From: Enterococcus crotali | GTDB lineage: Bacteria > Bacillota > Bacilli > Lactobacillales > Enterococcaceae | Length of the DNA: 64,000 nucleotides | Assembly (NCBI RefSeq): GCF_000633635.1 | Contig: NZ_AYPQ01000001.1 | Span: 716,820 to 780,819, forward strand | Reading direction: 5' to 3' | Part shown: positions 40,379 through 49,917 of the stretch, one piece after another | Position numbering within the stretch: the stretch's first letter is position 1 | Layout of the letters: every line of letters starts with the position of its first letter | The notes under the pieces: model-generated | What the model saw: the letters and a program-made list of their open reading frames with translations, nothing else | Told to the model about the DNA's origin: nothing | The model's database searches: none | Position numbers and translations under genes: made by a program

Positions 40379-41359
40379 CTACTCCCTAATTTTTAAAATG
40401 ATTTTCCCTTTATTTTTGTTTGCAGCCATCCGTTGATGAGCCTCTTCTACATCTTCAAGTTTAAATGTAGAATCGATAATTGGTTTTAGTTTGTTTGTAG
40501 CAAATAGTTTGTTTGTCTTTACTGAAAATTCTCTTGTCAGCTCAGCCTTGTATGCATCACTTCGTGGAGTGAGCAACGTTCCTTCAACTGTGACTCTTTT
40601 TTGCAATAATGTCATCAGATCAACTTTTGGAACAACCGAACCGCCTAGAATACCTATAAGAATGAAACGACCATCGACAGCAATACTTGCTAAATTTTGC
40701 TCCCAATAGGAAGCTCCGATAAAATCTAAAATCACATTGACGCCTTGATCGTTTGTTTCATGAAGAATCCTTTTGCTAAAGTCCTCTTCATGATAGTTAA
40801 TCAGAACATCCGCACCCAATTTCTGACATAGCTCAAGTTTATCTGGCGAACTTGCAGTGACGAATATTTTAGCATCAGTTAATTGTTTAACCAACTGAAT
40901 CGCAGCTGTTCCTACTCCACTAGCGCCAGCATGAATCAATACTGACTCTGTCTCCTTTAATTTCCCTAGCCAAAATAAGGTTTGATACGCAGTAAGAAAG
41001 ACCTCAGGAATTGCAGCGCCTTCTTCAAATGTTAACGATTCAGATAACGGCATGGCATTTCCAACTTGCATCACAGCATATTCCGCATAACCACCGCCAT
41101 TTACAAGTCCCATGACGCGTGTACCACAAGGAAACTGTAGCGAATCACTCTCTATAACTGTTCCAGAAACTTCAACACCTAAAATCGGGTTTCCTTTAGG
41201 TAAACCCCCTGTTTCTTTAGCAACTAAATCAGTTCGATTGACCGCAGCAGCAGAAACTTTGATCAGTAACTCGCCCTTTTTTCTAATTGGTACCCCTACC
41301 TCTTTTTTCACCTCTAAACTCGCGTGATTTGCATTAAATGACAATTCAACTGCTTTCAT
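40379..41359 (-). CDS. Zinc-independent quinone oxidoreductase / MDR family NAD(P)H dehydrogenase
   Basis: The 326-residue protein is a medium-chain reductase. It has NRTDLVAKETGGLPKGNPILGVEVSG (in part the substrate region), the nucleotide-binding AGASGVGTAAIQL near residue 145, and GILGGSVVPKVDL in the PIG3-like pattern. It lacks the Cys/His set of the catalytic and structural zinc ions, so quinone or enone reduction with NADPH is more likely than alcohol oxidation. Its gene ends just upstream of the aro promoter and has no obvious terminator. Physiological substrate unknown. Confidence 0.8.
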   Translation of the reverse strand: MKAVELSFNANHASLEVKKEVGVPIRKKGELLIKVSAAAVNRTDLVAKETGGLPKGNPILGVEVSGTVIESDSLQFPCGTRVMGLVNGGGYAEYAVMQVGNAMPLSESLTFEEGAAIPEVFLTAYQTLFWLGKLKETESVLIHAGASGVGTAAIQLVKQLTDAKIFVTASSPDKLELCQKLGADVLINYHEEDFSKRILHETNDQGVNVILDFIGASYWEQNLASIAVDGRFILIGILGGSVVPKVDLMTLLQKRVTVEGTLLTPRSDAYKAELTREFSVKTNKLFATNKLKPIIDSTFKLEDVEEAHQRMAANKNKGKIILKIRE

Positions 41360-41385
41360 TCAGAACACCTCCAATGATCGTGAGC

Positions 41386-41424
41386 AAAAAAACCGCAGAC
41401 TCTTTTAATAAAGAAATCTACGGC
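41386..41424 (-). terminator. Terminator behind the gene at 41440
   Basis: Stem CCGTAGA/TCTGCGG with a 17-base loop and TTTTTTT on the minus strand. It lies 16 bases beyond the stop codon. Confidence 0.7.
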
Positions 41425-41439
41425 TATATCAATTACTTA

Positions 41440-41892
41440 TTAAAGTTCTTCACCATATACGTCATCAACTGTTTGTGTTGGATCAATCACGATGTATAAG
41501 CTTTTTGTTTTTTCGCTGACTTTAGTAGATTGGTAGACATTATCTAAACCTTCGTCAGTTTTGTCTTTGTATGGGAAGTAAACCAAATCTGGTGTGCCAG
41601 TTTTGTATAAAATTTCCATACGTTCAATATCTTCATATTTTAAAGCGCGAGCAAACATTCCTAATTCTAGTCCGCCAAGGTTGATATCATGCGTTTGAAC
41701 ATGATCACCTTCTTGGAAAATTTCGATTTTAAAGCCTTCACATGGATGGATTTCCATAAATTCGCTTCCGTGGATACGACCAAAACTTGTAGTGATTTGT
41801 TTGATCCATAGATCACCAATAAAACGGCGGCCAATTGTCCAAGTTTCACCATTTCTAAAATAAAATTTCAATCCTGTCATTTCTCTACTCAT
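41440..41892 (-). CDS. Conserved-looking protein of unknown function, 150 residues
   Basis: The start is an ATG at 41892, nine bases after AGGAG. The acidic product has no signal peptide or membrane span. It appears to be a beta-rich soluble domain (LKFYFRNGETWTIGRRFIG and FKIEIFQEGDHVQTHDI) followed by a polar C-terminal tail with TKVSEKTKSLYIVIDP. I recognise no catalytic motif or family. It is flanked by its own terminator and by the thioesterase gene 82 bases upstream. The codon use looks like its neighbours, so it is probably a native enterococcal gene. Confidence 0.6.
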   Translation of the reverse strand: MSREMTGLKFYFRNGETWTIGRRFIGDLWIKQITTSFGRIHGSEFMEIHPCEGFKIEIFQEGDHVQTHDINLGGLELGMFARALKYEDIERMEILYKTGTPDLVYFPYKDKTDEGLDNVYQSTKVSEKTKSLYIVIDPTQTVDDVYGEEL

Positions 41893-41974
41893 AATATAAG
41901 TCTCCTCATTCTAAAATAATTACTACAAATTAAGTTTAGCATAACTTTCTTCTCAGGTCACACCATTCGCTTCA

Positions 41975-42346
41975 TTACTTATTGTTAGCTAATTTACTTA
42001 AAAAAACATCGGTTAAGATAACAGCCCTTTGATGGGTTCCTACAGCTATGATTTGATCATTATCGTAAGCCTCAAAAGAGAAATTGATTTTCGTTTTTTC
42101 TTGTGAATCGACTTTGACTTTAACATTGATTGTTGCTCCAACTTTAGATGGTCGTAAATGTTTAGCATCAATCACTGTACCCACACTTGTTTCTTCTGCA
42201 GCTAAGTGTTTGTGCAGATATTCTTTTGCTGTATTTTCCACCATTGCAATCATTGCAGGTGTAGCTAAGACATCCAAATCACCGGAACCGATCTCTTTGG
42301 CAGTATCTTTTATATCAACAACAAACTCTTTCGAAAATTCTTCCAC
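41975..42346 (-). CDS. Hot-dog thioesterase, FlK-like
   Basis: The 123-residue protein has a single hot-dog fold pattern. It contains SGDLDVLATPAMIAMVENTA (in part the central helix), ETSVGTVIDAKHLRPSKVG with the typical substrate-lid region, and VGTHQRAV near the C-terminus. The Thr, Glu and His expected for FlK-type acyl-CoA thioesterases appear in these segments. The chosen start is the GTG at 42346, eight bases after AAGGAG. The GTG at 42355 abuts that site. It overlaps the cca stop and is probably co-translated with it. The acyl substrate is unknown. Confidence 0.75.
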   Translation of the reverse strand: MEEFSKEFVVDIKDTAKEIGSGDLDVLATPAMIAMVENTAKEYLHKHLAAEETSVGTVIDAKHLRPSKVGATINVKVKVDSQEKTKINFSFEAYDNDQIIAVGTHQRAVILTDVFLSKLANNK

Positions 42347-42351
42347 GGCTC

Positions 42352-43563
42352 TCACTCCTTATTGATTATATTTTTAGCGTATGCAATCAGTAATTCTTTG
42401 TCATTTGTGATTTGACCATTTACGACAGAAGTTTCTAGAGTTTCAATCATATCGCCTAACCATTTCCCAGGTTTTTTATCAAAATAGTCTAACAAATCAT
42501 TCCCAGTAATAGCAAGTTGCTTTCTATCATGGATCGGCAAACGTAAGTAACGGTCTTTGACTTCTTCAATTTTACTCTTTTGGTCATAATAATACAATAG
42601 ATTTTCTACTGATAGTACAGCATCCATACCTAAATTAAACAAATCCATCACTTGCCAATCACCTAAAAGACGTTTATTTAACCCAAAAATCAGCATTTGT
42701 ACCTCTTGAATCAGTTGATTTGATTGTTTCCACGATTTTAAAAAGCTACGAATGTCATTTTCTTTTAGTCCCATTGTATGAATCAATAAAGTCCAAGCTT
42801 GATTTTCATCTTTGATCTGCCTATTGGGCAATTCAGAAAAGTTAAATAATGCTTCGCCAAATTTTTTTAATCCTGGGCAGTATTGATAGCACTCCGTTTC
42901 GATAAACGGCAGCAAGGCAGCTCGTCTATTTTTCCCCAATAAAAGTTTAATAAACTCTACTGCAATTCGTTCGACAGAAATTTTTTCTAACAATGGATGA
43001 AATTCTTCAATAGCAAATAGTGTATTGGTTTCGATCGTAAAATCTAGCTGGCTAGCAAATCGCAATCCACGCATCATACGAAGGGCATCTTCATGAAAAC
43101 GTTCTTTAGGATTTCCCACTGCACGAATGATTTTTTGCTCCAAATCGAGCATGCCATCAAACAAATCGATGATTTCACCATCAACATCCATCGCTAAGGC
43201 ATTGATCGTAAAATCTCGACGTTTAAGATCTTCTTTTAAAGAACGGACAAAGGTCACCTGATCTGGACGCCTAAAATCCTGATAAGTAGATTCCGTTCTA
43301 AACGTTGTAATCTCGTATTGCTCTTCACCAACTAAAACAAGAACCGTCCCATGATCGATCCCTACATCGATCGTACGGTGGAAAATTTGTTTGATTTCTT
43401 CTGGATATGCGCTAGTCGCAATATCTACATCATGAATCGGTTGGTCTAATAAGGCATCACGCACACTTCCGCCAACAAAATAGGCTTCAAATCCATGTGC
43501 CTGAATTTCCTTTAGCACACTAGTCGCTCGTGTAAATTCATCTGGTATGACAGCTAGTTTCAT
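42352..43563 (-). CDS. cca: CCA-adding tRNA nucleotidyltransferase
   Basis: The enzyme adds or repairs the CCA end of tRNAs without a template. The 403-residue class II protein has the head-domain [11 protein letters not shown] and DVDIATSA motifs (catalytic Asp pair), [11 protein letters not shown], and [15 protein letters not shown]. The helical tail is as expected in length. Its start overlaps the dapB stop (ATGA), giving a tight mazG-dapB-cca unit like the ypjD-dapB-cca cluster of Bacillus. The frame is intact. Confidence 0.95.
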   Translation of the reverse strand: MKLAVIPDEFTRATSVLKEIQAHGFEAYFVGGSVRDALLDQPIHDVDIATSAYPEEIKQIFHRTIDVGIDHGTVLVLVGEEQYEITTFRTESTYQDFRRPDQVTFVRSLKEDLKRRDFTINALAMDVDGEIIDLFDGMLDLEQKIIRAVGNPKERFHEDALRMMRGLRFASQLDFTIETNTLFAIEEFHPLLEKISVERIAVEFIKLLLGKNRRAALLPFIETECYQYCPGLKKFGEALFNFSELPNRQIKDENQAWTLLIHTMGLKENDIRSFLKSWKQSNQLIQEVQMLIFGLNKRLLGDWQVMDLFNLGMDAVLSVENLLYYYDQKSKIEEVKDRYLRLPIHDRKQLAITGNDLLDYFDKKPGKWLGDMIETLETSVVNGQITNDKELLIAYAKNIINKE

Positions 43564-44348
43564 AATAGATTTTCCAACCCATAAACTAATTTATCTAGGT
43601 GAACAACTTTTTCACAACCCAAAGCCACACCAGTCATAAACGAACTTCGATCATATGAATCATGTCTGATTGTCAAGCCTTCTCCAACTCCGCCAAATTG
43701 CACTTGCTGGTGGGCGATCATTCCCGGTAAGCGAACACTGTGGATTTTCATGCCTTCAAAATCAGCACCGCGTGCTCCTTCAATCAATTCCTTTTCTTCT
43801 GGGTGACCTTGTATTTTTTTCTTTCGAACTTCACTCATCATCTCAGCCGTTTTGATCGCAGTCCCGCTTGGTGCATCCAATTTATTGTCATGATGTAACT
43901 CGATAATTTCGACATCTGGGAAATATTCTGCCGCTTTTTGTGCAAATTGCATCATTAAAACTGCACCTACAGCAAAATTAGGTGCGATCAGCCCGCCGAC
44001 TTTCAACGTCTCTGAACGAGTAGTTAACTCAGCTAATTGCGCTTCTGTTAGCCCGGTTGTTCCTACAACCGGAGAAATGTTATGTTCTATAGCAAAACGT
44101 GTGTTTTCATAGGCAACTTTTGGAATAGTAAAATCGATCCAAACGTCTGGTTGAGCCGAAAGAACGTCTTCTTTCGTTTTAAAAATTGGTACATCGATTG
44201 CCGGATACTCTATTAACTCATTAAGGTTGTTATTTTCTTCAAAGGGATCTAGTACCCCAACCAATTCAAATCCTTCATGATTTAAAACCATCTTTGTTGC
44301 AGTTGTCCCCATTTTCCCTTTAAAACCTGCGACTAAAATTTTAATCAT
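43560..44348 (-). CDS. dapB: 4-hydroxy-tetrahydrodipicolinate reductase
   Basis: DapB acts in the lysine and diaminopimelate pathway and uses NAD(P)H. The chosen start is the ATG at 44348, which overlaps the mazG stop. A seven-codon-longer start lacks a suitable site. The 262-residue protein has [16 protein letters not shown] at the N-terminus, [23 protein letters not shown] (catalytic His and Lys region) and [15 protein letters not shown]. All conserved segments are present. Confidence 0.95.
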   Translation of the reverse strand: MIKILVAGFKGKMGTTATKMVLNHEGFELVGVLDPFEENNNLNELIEYPAIDVPIFKTKEDVLSAQPDVWIDFTIPKVAYENTRFAIEHNISPVVGTTGLTEAQLAELTTRSETLKVGGLIAPNFAVGAVLMMQFAQKAAEYFPDVEIIELHHDNKLDAPSGTAIKTAEMMSEVRKKKIQGHPEEKELIEGARGADFEGMKIHSVRLPGMIAHQQVQFGGVGEGLTIRHDSYDRSSFMTGVALGCEKVVHLDKLVYGLENLL

Positions 44349-44688
44349 TTGTTTGCCCATCCTTTCGTTCAAAACGATATTTATCTCGTTGATTGAATTT
44401 ATCCATATTTTTTTGAAATGCCTCTGTTAGATCTATATCTAATGAATTAGCCATGATCATCGTGACAAACAAGACATCACCTAACTCTTCTGAAACTGTC
44501 TTAGGTTTTTCATCTGTTTTCTTAGGTTTTTCACCATAATAGTGATTGATCTCTCGCGCTAACTCACCTACTTCTTCTGTCAAGCGTGCCATTTGGCTTA
44601 ATGGAGAAAAATAACCCGTTTTAAATTGCTGGATATAGGTATCCACTTCTTCTTGCATAGAATGCAGAGATTGATTTTCGTCTTTCAT
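44341..44688 (-). CDS. MazG-type nucleotide pyrophosphohydrolase (YpjD-like)
   Basis: The 115-residue protein has one MazG fold with the metal-binding [10 protein letters not shown] and EELGDVLFV motifs (ExxE and ExxD). Such enzymes hydrolyse non-canonical nucleoside triphosphates to monophosphates. It lies upstream of dapB with overlap, the same order as ypjD-dapB in Bacillus. The exact substrate is not known. Confidence 0.88.
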   Translation of the reverse strand: MKDENQSLHSMQEEVDTYIQQFKTGYFSPLSQMARLTEEVGELAREINHYYGEKPKKTDEKPKTVSEELGDVLFVTMIMANSLDIDLTEAFQKNMDKFNQRDKYRFERKDGQTND

Positions 44689-44849
44689 TTTACCCCAACC
44701 TTTCTACTACACATCTTATCAAAAACTGCGCCATCTGAAAAGGTTCTGCTTGTTGTTTTATATTGAGAATGATAAAGTGAGTACTGGATAAGGACTTTCG
44801 GGTATGAAGTTAATCAACATCTGTTCAATATGTGTTAGGAGTGATCATT

Positions 44850-45743
44850 ATGATTGAAGAAAAAAAGTTTTATGTTAAAGACGTTTTGTTGATTTTAGCA
44901 GGCACATGTCTTTATGCTTTCGGTTTAGTAACATTTAATATTGCAAATGATTTAGCAGAAGGCGGAGTAACTGGGATCACCTTGATTTTACGTGCACTTT
45001 TTTATATCGATCCAGCTTATTCGACCTTGATCATCAACATTCCATTGATTTTGATTGGCGGGAAAATTTTAGGCAAGCACTCATTTTATTATACGATTTT
45101 AGGAACGGTAGCCTTATCAGTCTTTTTATGGTTATGGCAACGATTCCCAATAGAAGTCAATTTAGATCATGATTTATTAATTGCCTCCTTACTTGCTGGA
45201 CTCGCAGCAGGTATCGGTAGTGGTTTAGTTTATCGTGTAGGTGGAACAACTGGTGGGACTGACGTGGTTGCACGTATCTTGGAGAAAAATTATGGTATCA
45301 GCATGGGACGTTCCTTATTGATTTTTGATATTTTAGTTCTAATTCTTTCTTTGAGCTATATTGACGTAAAACGGATGATGTATACGCTGATCGTTTCGTT
45401 TGTTTTCAGTAAAGTTGTTGATTCGGTCTTAGATGGTGCTTATGCAGCTAAAGGGATCTTAGTGATTTCAGATCATTCTGAAGATATCGGTGAAGTGATC
45501 ATGGCGCTGTTAGAACGTGGTGTAACTTATTTAGATGGTCAAGGCGGCTATTCTCAAGTAGATAAAAAAGTCCTTTATGTCGTTGTCAGTCCAAGTGAAA
45601 TCATAGAAATCAAACGCATTGTCCATGAGTTAGATGAAAAAGCATTCATTTCAGTCATCAACGTTCACGAAGCCATCGGTGAAGGATTTACCTACGCCAG
45701 ACCAGTAAGAATGCTCTTTAAAAGAAAAAAACAATTGAATTAG
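44850..45743 (+). CDS. YitT family membrane protein with DUF2179 domain
   Basis: The start is the ATG at 44850, nine bases after AGGAG. The 297-residue protein has about five hydrophobic segments up to residue 200 (ILAGTCLYAFGLVTFNIAN and GGTTGGTDVVARIL). A cytoplasmic DUF2179 domain follows (VISDHSEDIGEVIMALLERG to INVHEAIGEGF). The family is widespread in Firmicutes, but its transport role is not proven. It is a single plus-strand gene between minus-strand operons. Confidence 0.88.
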   Translation: MIEEKKFYVKDVLLILAGTCLYAFGLVTFNIANDLAEGGVTGITLILRALFYIDPAYSTLIINIPLILIGGKILGKHSFYYTILGTVALSVFLWLWQRFPIEVNLDHDLLIASLLAGLAAGIGSGLVYRVGGTTGGTDVVARILEKNYGISMGRSLLIFDILVLILSLSYIDVKRMMYTLIVSFVFSKVVDSVLDGAYAAKGILVISDHSEDIGEVIMALLERGVTYLDGQGGYSQVDKKVLYVVVSPSEIIEIKRIVHELDEKAFISVINVHEAIGEGFTYARPVRMLFKRKKQLN

Positions 45744-45752
45744 CACAACTAA

Positions 45753-45796
45753 AAAAAGGTGAGATAGACGTTTGTTACGCTACCACACCTTTTTTA
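45753..45796. terminator. Bidirectional terminator between yitT-like gene and ypiB
   Basis: Arms AAAAAAGGTG and CACCTTTTTT with a 24-base spacer. The 3' arm touches the end of ypiB. Confidence 0.75.
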
Positions 45797-46330
45797 TTTC
45801 TTCAACCGATTCAATTCATCGGTTAACTCTAAAAAAGCTTCATAATTATTATCTTCTAAGGCTAAATCGATTTGACTATACAATAAATCTAGCTTTGCCT
45901 GTTTCTCTTCATGAGCAAAGAATTCATTAATACTTTCAATTACATCTTCACTCACTTGCTCATTCCAACGAGCATACGGATTGTCCTCTAAAATCGATAA
46001 ATACTGACTATTTTGCCAAGAGCCATCAAACACACATTCTACATAAAGCGCTTCTTTCCAATTCATTCTGATTTCGTGAAAGATTTGATCAGTATCCGTG
46101 AATTCTTTTCCTGATAAAAATAAACGAATAGGATCATCCTCCATTTCCTTTGATGTGACCTTTAACCCACGACTCGCTTTATCTGCTTGCTCAATAAAAT
46201 GAACATTATTTAAAATAGCTTCATGATTGATCAAATAATTTAAAATCCATAACACTTCTCTTTGGCTAAATGAAATATTATTAACTAGCCAAATTAAAAA
46301 ATCTTTTTTTTCTGCGACATTGACAAACAT
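45794..46330 (-). CDS. ypiB: YpiB family protein (UPF0302) with C-terminal IDEAL domain
   Basis: The 178-residue cytoplasmic protein has an N-terminal helical UPF0302 domain ([29 protein letters not shown], in part) and a C-terminal IDEAL motif ([21 protein letters not shown]). It follows ypiA by eight bases, as in Bacillus. The family lacks a proven biochemical function. Both genes are probably one transcript with the AroB-like gene upstream. Confidence 0.85.
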   Translation of the reverse strand: MFVNVAEKKDFLIWLVNNISFSQREVLWILNYLINHEAILNNVHFIEQADKASRGLKVTSKEMEDDPIRLFLSGKEFTDTDQIFHEIRMNWKEALYVECVFDGSWQNSQYLSILEDNPYARWNEQVSEDVIESINEFFAHEEKQAKLDLLYSQIDLALEDNNYEAFLELTDELNRLKK

Positions 46331-46338
46331 CTTATCAC

Positions 46339-47598
46339 CTATCTTTCTTCAATATCATCTAATAGGGATTGAGCTTCATTATCCCCTGGCTCGTGTTGAA
46401 GATAGTGTTGCAACAGCTCCTTGGCTTTTTCTAATTGGCCTTCTTCACGTAGAAAAACAGCATACTCTTTTAAAAATTCAGGTTCATGTGAAAGCTCTTG
46501 GTAGGCTTGTTCATAATGGACTTTTGCTAAATCAAACTCTTCCAGTTCGTTATAGGCGTGAGCTAAATTCCATTCTCCGTATGGATGACCTTGCTCTTCC
46601 ATCTGTTGTACAACATCGATAACTTCATCGAACCTGTTTTCATTCAAATACAAATTACTTAATGTAAGTCGGGTTTCATCAGTCTTTTCGCCAAGCTCTA
46701 GTGCTTGTTTTAGCAAAGCTTCTGCTTGTTCTATATCGTGCAATCGGTAAGCATTTTCAGAGGCTAATTGATATAGATCCACCTGAAATGGATTTTCTTT
46801 GATCCCTTGAGCTAGAACTGTCCGAGCTTCTTCTAACTGTTCTTCTTCTTGTAACGCTTCGCCTAAAGATAAGTAGACAGATTGATAATGCGGGTTTAAT
46901 GCTCTTAATTGTTGCAACAGTGCAATTGCTTTTTGATTTTCATGTAGTTGAAGATAAGTAAAAGCCAATTGGAATAAACGATCATCAGTCTGACCTTCCT
47001 CTAAAGCCTTTTCTAAAAATGGGATAGCCTCTTCAAAATCACCTGACATGCTGTAACAACTTCCTAAACGTTCGTTGATCGAGATGCTGGAAATTTCTGT
47101 TACTTGCCCTTCAAGTAATTCTTGATACGCAGCAGAAGCTTCTTGGAACTGTCCGTTAGAGAAATACAATTCACCTAACGCAAATAAAATCAATGGCTCA
47201 TCTGGCATTAATCTTTGTGCTTCTTTTAATTTTGCTTCGCTTACTTCGGGTATACCGATCACTTGATATAGATCTGCCGTTACAAGTAAACTTTGGACAT
47301 AACTATCACTATCTTTCCCTACTTTTTCCAAATAGACAAACGCATCGTCAATCAAATTATTTTCAATTGCAATTTCTGCTAAGGGAATATTCAACCCATC
47401 TGCCTCAGGAAAAATCGTCAATAAGTGGTCAAAAACTAGTTTTGCTTCTTCTAAAAAGCCAAGTGACAATAATTCTTCACCTAAATCAGCAAGTGTGTCA
47501 TCATCGTCTTTTCTAATGGCTTCTGCCAGCATCAATTGTGCTTGAGCCAACTCTTCTTCATGTAATGCTTGTAACATTTTTTCACTATAAGTTGTCAT
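46339..47598 (-). CDS. ypiA: TPR-repeat protein YpiA
   Basis: The 419-residue acidic protein consists almost wholly of tetratricopeptide repeats of 34 residues (for example [20 protein letters not shown] and [20 protein letters not shown]). About ten can be counted. No signal peptide or catalytic motif is seen. TPR proteins act as scaffolds. The partner is unknown. It is located between the AroB-like gene (gap of 3) and ypiB, so the three are translationally close. Confidence 0.85.
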   Translation of the reverse strand: MTTYSEKMLQALHEEELAQAQLMLAEAIRKDDDDTLADLGEELLSLGFLEEAKLVFDHLLTIFPEADGLNIPLAEIAIENNLIDDAFVYLEKVGKDSDSYVQSLLVTADLYQVIGIPEVSEAKLKEAQRLMPDEPLILFALGELYFSNGQFQEASAAYQELLEGQVTEISSISINERLGSCYSMSGDFEEAIPFLEKALEEGQTDDRLFQLAFTYLQLHENQKAIALLQQLRALNPHYQSVYLSLGEALQEEEQLEEARTVLAQGIKENPFQVDLYQLASENAYRLHDIEQAEALLKQALELGEKTDETRLTLSNLYLNENRFDEVIDVVQQMEEQGHPYGEWNLAHAYNELEEFDLAKVHYEQAYQELSHEPEFLKEYAVFLREEGQLEKAKELLQHYLQHEPGDNEAQSLLDDIEER

Positions 47599-47601
47599 TT
47601 T

Positions 47602-48648
47602 TTATCCTCTAATCTCTTTTAAAATAGTTTTATATTTTTCTACGGTTGCTAATAAGTCTTCTGTTGTGGGTGACTGCATAGAGTCAAGCTTGCCTACTTC
47701 TTTCAATAGAGCAGCCATTTCACCCCGATCTACACACGTTAAAACACCTTCCACATAATCACTGACTAAAATTTGTTCTGGAAAATCAACCGGAAACCCT
47801 AAACGGATCAACCAGATTATAAAATTTTTATAATGAAATGAAAAATGGTTGATTTCTTGAGACCAAAGCAACTGTAATAAACAGCCTAAAAATCGTTTCA
47901 TATGGCCGGAAAGTAAATGCCCATTTGTTGTTTCTAAAAAGCCATGCTCAAAAAGTTCTCCGAATTGGTCGATTGTTTGTCCTTCTTTTTCATAGTAACG
48001 AATCATTTCATCCAACATACCGTTAAAGGATTGTTGGCTTAAACGAGTTATATCACTATAGTTTTTAAAAAGCATTCGTAAAAAATCATGGCTACAAACC
48101 AAACCACAACGAATAAAAACAAGAAAATCAACTAATTTCCCCTCGCCATAATCTGTTGTTAAGGTATGATCATAGATAATTCTTTCTGCTAGTACTGAGC
48201 GTTTTAAAACGGGATGATTCTTTAATTCTATTTGGGCCTCAGCAATCAAACTTTTACTTAATGATCGGATCGACAACGGTAAGAGCCAACAATCAGAAGC
48301 AAGTATAGAGGTTTCATGTAGGAAATTTGTTAGCTGAACAACCCCTTCATTGCCAACACCTAAAAAAAGAAATGATTGTTGCTGATCAAAATCTGCTAAA
48401 AAAGTTACTATATTTTCCAACTCATTCATATTGTTACAATGAGAGTCGTTCTTACAAATATACCAATCTAATTCTTGTTTGTCATCAAAAAGCTGGATCA
48501 GTTTCTCTGAGAATAAATCATAATAGCGTTGATTTGTAATCAAAAAAAGATGTCTATCCTCAAATGCTGCTGATTTAATCTGTGAGGCAAAGGTTTCCCC
48601 ATAGAAAATTGACGTCTGTAACTGATTTTTCTTATAAACTAGTTCCAT
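47602..48648 (-). CDS. Degenerate 3-dehydroquinate synthase-like protein
   Basis: The 348-residue product, starting at the ATG at 48648 after GAGGAG, has the length and broad layout of AroB but lacks its key motifs. The N-terminal Rossmann strands (HLFLITNQRYYDLFSEKLIQLF) align with AroB. The Gly-rich cofactor loop is FLGVGNEGVVQL instead of [12 protein letters not shown]. The metal-binding Glu and His motifs (FGHTIGHAL and HGEGVAIGM in AroB) appear as FEHGFLETTNGH and LSGHMKRFLG. The catalytic set seems lost, so it is probably a non-enzymatic paralogue. It heads the ypiA-ypiB run. I am moderately sure of the relationship. Confidence 0.5.
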   Translation of the reverse strand: MELVYKKNQLQTSIFYGETFASQIKSAAFEDRHLFLITNQRYYDLFSEKLIQLFDDKQELDWYICKNDSHCNNMNELENIVTFLADFDQQQSFLFLGVGNEGVVQLTNFLHETSILASDCWLLPLSIRSLSKSLIAEAQIELKNHPVLKRSVLAERIIYDHTLTTDYGEGKLVDFLVFIRCGLVCSHDFLRMLFKNYSDITRLSQQSFNGMLDEMIRYYEKEGQTIDQFGELFEHGFLETTNGHLLSGHMKRFLGCLLQLLWSQEINHFSFHYKNFIIWLIRLGFPVDFPEQILVSDYVEGVLTCVDRGEMAALLKEVGKLDSMQSPTTEDLLATVEKYKTILKEIRG

Positions 48649-49358
48649 CGATAACACTCCTCTTCTACATTTTACCATTAGTTGTCGTAAAACAGAAAGA
48701 GGGAGGATTTTTTATTTTTCGAAAACACAACGATTCTTGATTAAAGACGTTTGTTCTTTTAATTTTCTTAAAGAACGAGCATTATTGATTCACAATCATC
48801 TATCTATATTCTATTATTTTTATGTAAAAAATTCTTATTTTTGGTTTATACTAAACTTGTTTCGCAAAACAGATGACTTCTAAGAAAAATAGCGCAATTC
48901 TTACAGTTTTACTGTTTTTAAGAAACAGAGTGATTCAGTCGTAATTAGAATAATTAGCACGCTACAATGTTCATAGTTACATGATTTGTTTTGTCACATA
49001 GCTAATTATTCCTTAGCCATTGGTAAAAACTAATGGACAAAAATCCTTAGTTGATAGTGAAAAAAGAGAGCTCCTAAGCTCTCTTTTCTTCTATCAACTA
49101 CTTCCTGTAAAAAACAATGGTAAACTTGTTTCCTATTTGATAGACTATTAAGTCTCGGTAAATAGGTTCAGTTTTATTTTAAGTGACACGAAAAAATATC
49201 GCCTCTCATCTTTTAAATCATTTCAGACTTTGTTTTTATGCAGTCTAAGCAGTCTGTTCCTTAGCTAGTGAGAGATTCATCGATTAGATTGAGACTCTTC
49301 CTAGAAGTGCTAAAAGAGCCAAAACCAGCACTAACTAACCACATCAATAAATAAAGAA
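48649..49358. other. Long intergenic region between the AroB-like gene and hup
   Basis: About 700 AT-rich bases without a supported ORF. The only clear structure is the hairpin at 49051-49097. A small RNA is possible on either strand. Confidence 0.4.
49051..49097. terminator. Terminator-like hairpin in the hup upstream gap
   Basis: Inner perfect stem AAAAGAGAGCT/AGCTCTCTTTT plus outer stem TTGATAG/CTATCAA. T-runs flank the inner stem on both strands. No annotated gene ends here. Confidence 0.6.
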
Positions 49359-49384
49359 AGAACCCTTGAATAATCAAGGGTTCT
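49359..49384 (-). terminator. Terminator behind hup
   Basis: Perfect arms AGAACCCTTGA and TCAAGGGTTCT (with a 4-base loop), followed by TTCTTTATTTATT on the minus strand. Confidence 0.85.
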
Positions 49385-49394
49385 AAGAACTGTC

Positions 49395-49670
49395 TTATTT
49401 AACAGCATCTTTCAAGGCTTTACCTGGTTTGAACGCAGGTACTTTACTTGCAGCGATTTGAATTTCTTTACCAGTTTGTGGGTTACGTCCTTTACGAGCC
49501 GCACGTTCGCGTACTTCAAAGTTACCAAAACCGATTAATTGAACTTTTTCACCTTTAGCAAGAGATTCTTGGATTGTTGAAAATACAGCATCCACTGCTG
49601 CAGTTGCGTCTTTTTTAGTTAAACCAGTTGAAGATGCAACGTTTTCGATTAATTCTGCTTTATTTGCCAT
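49395..49670 (-). CDS. hup: DNA-binding protein HU
   Basis: The 91-residue nucleoid protein bends DNA. It shows the family's [21 protein letters not shown]-terminus, the [21 protein letters not shown] signature, and [15 protein letters not shown] at the end. It lies downstream of der, in the same order as Bacillus, and has its own terminator. A strong GGAGG site lies upstream of the ATG. High expression is expected. Confidence 0.97.
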   Translation of the reverse strand: MANKAELIENVASSTGLTKKDATAAVDAVFSTIQESLAKGEKVQLIGFGNFEVRERAARKGRNPQTGKEIQIAASKVPAFKPGKALKDAVK

Positions 49671-49917
49671 GGATTATTTCACCTCCTCCACAAGGGATAG
49701 GATATCTAAAAGATATCTACTTTACGTTTATTTTTGAGTGGTCCAAAAATCACGCACAAATATTGAATTGGATCAATATTCTGTTATCACGATATCATAG
49801 GAAGCTTGTAATAGCAAGGTTTTTGATGCGTTTTAACCAGTTTTTTCTAAAAATATCATTTTTTTTTATAACTCAATGAATTTATTTGTACATTTGAAAC
49901 AAGTATGGTAAAATGCT

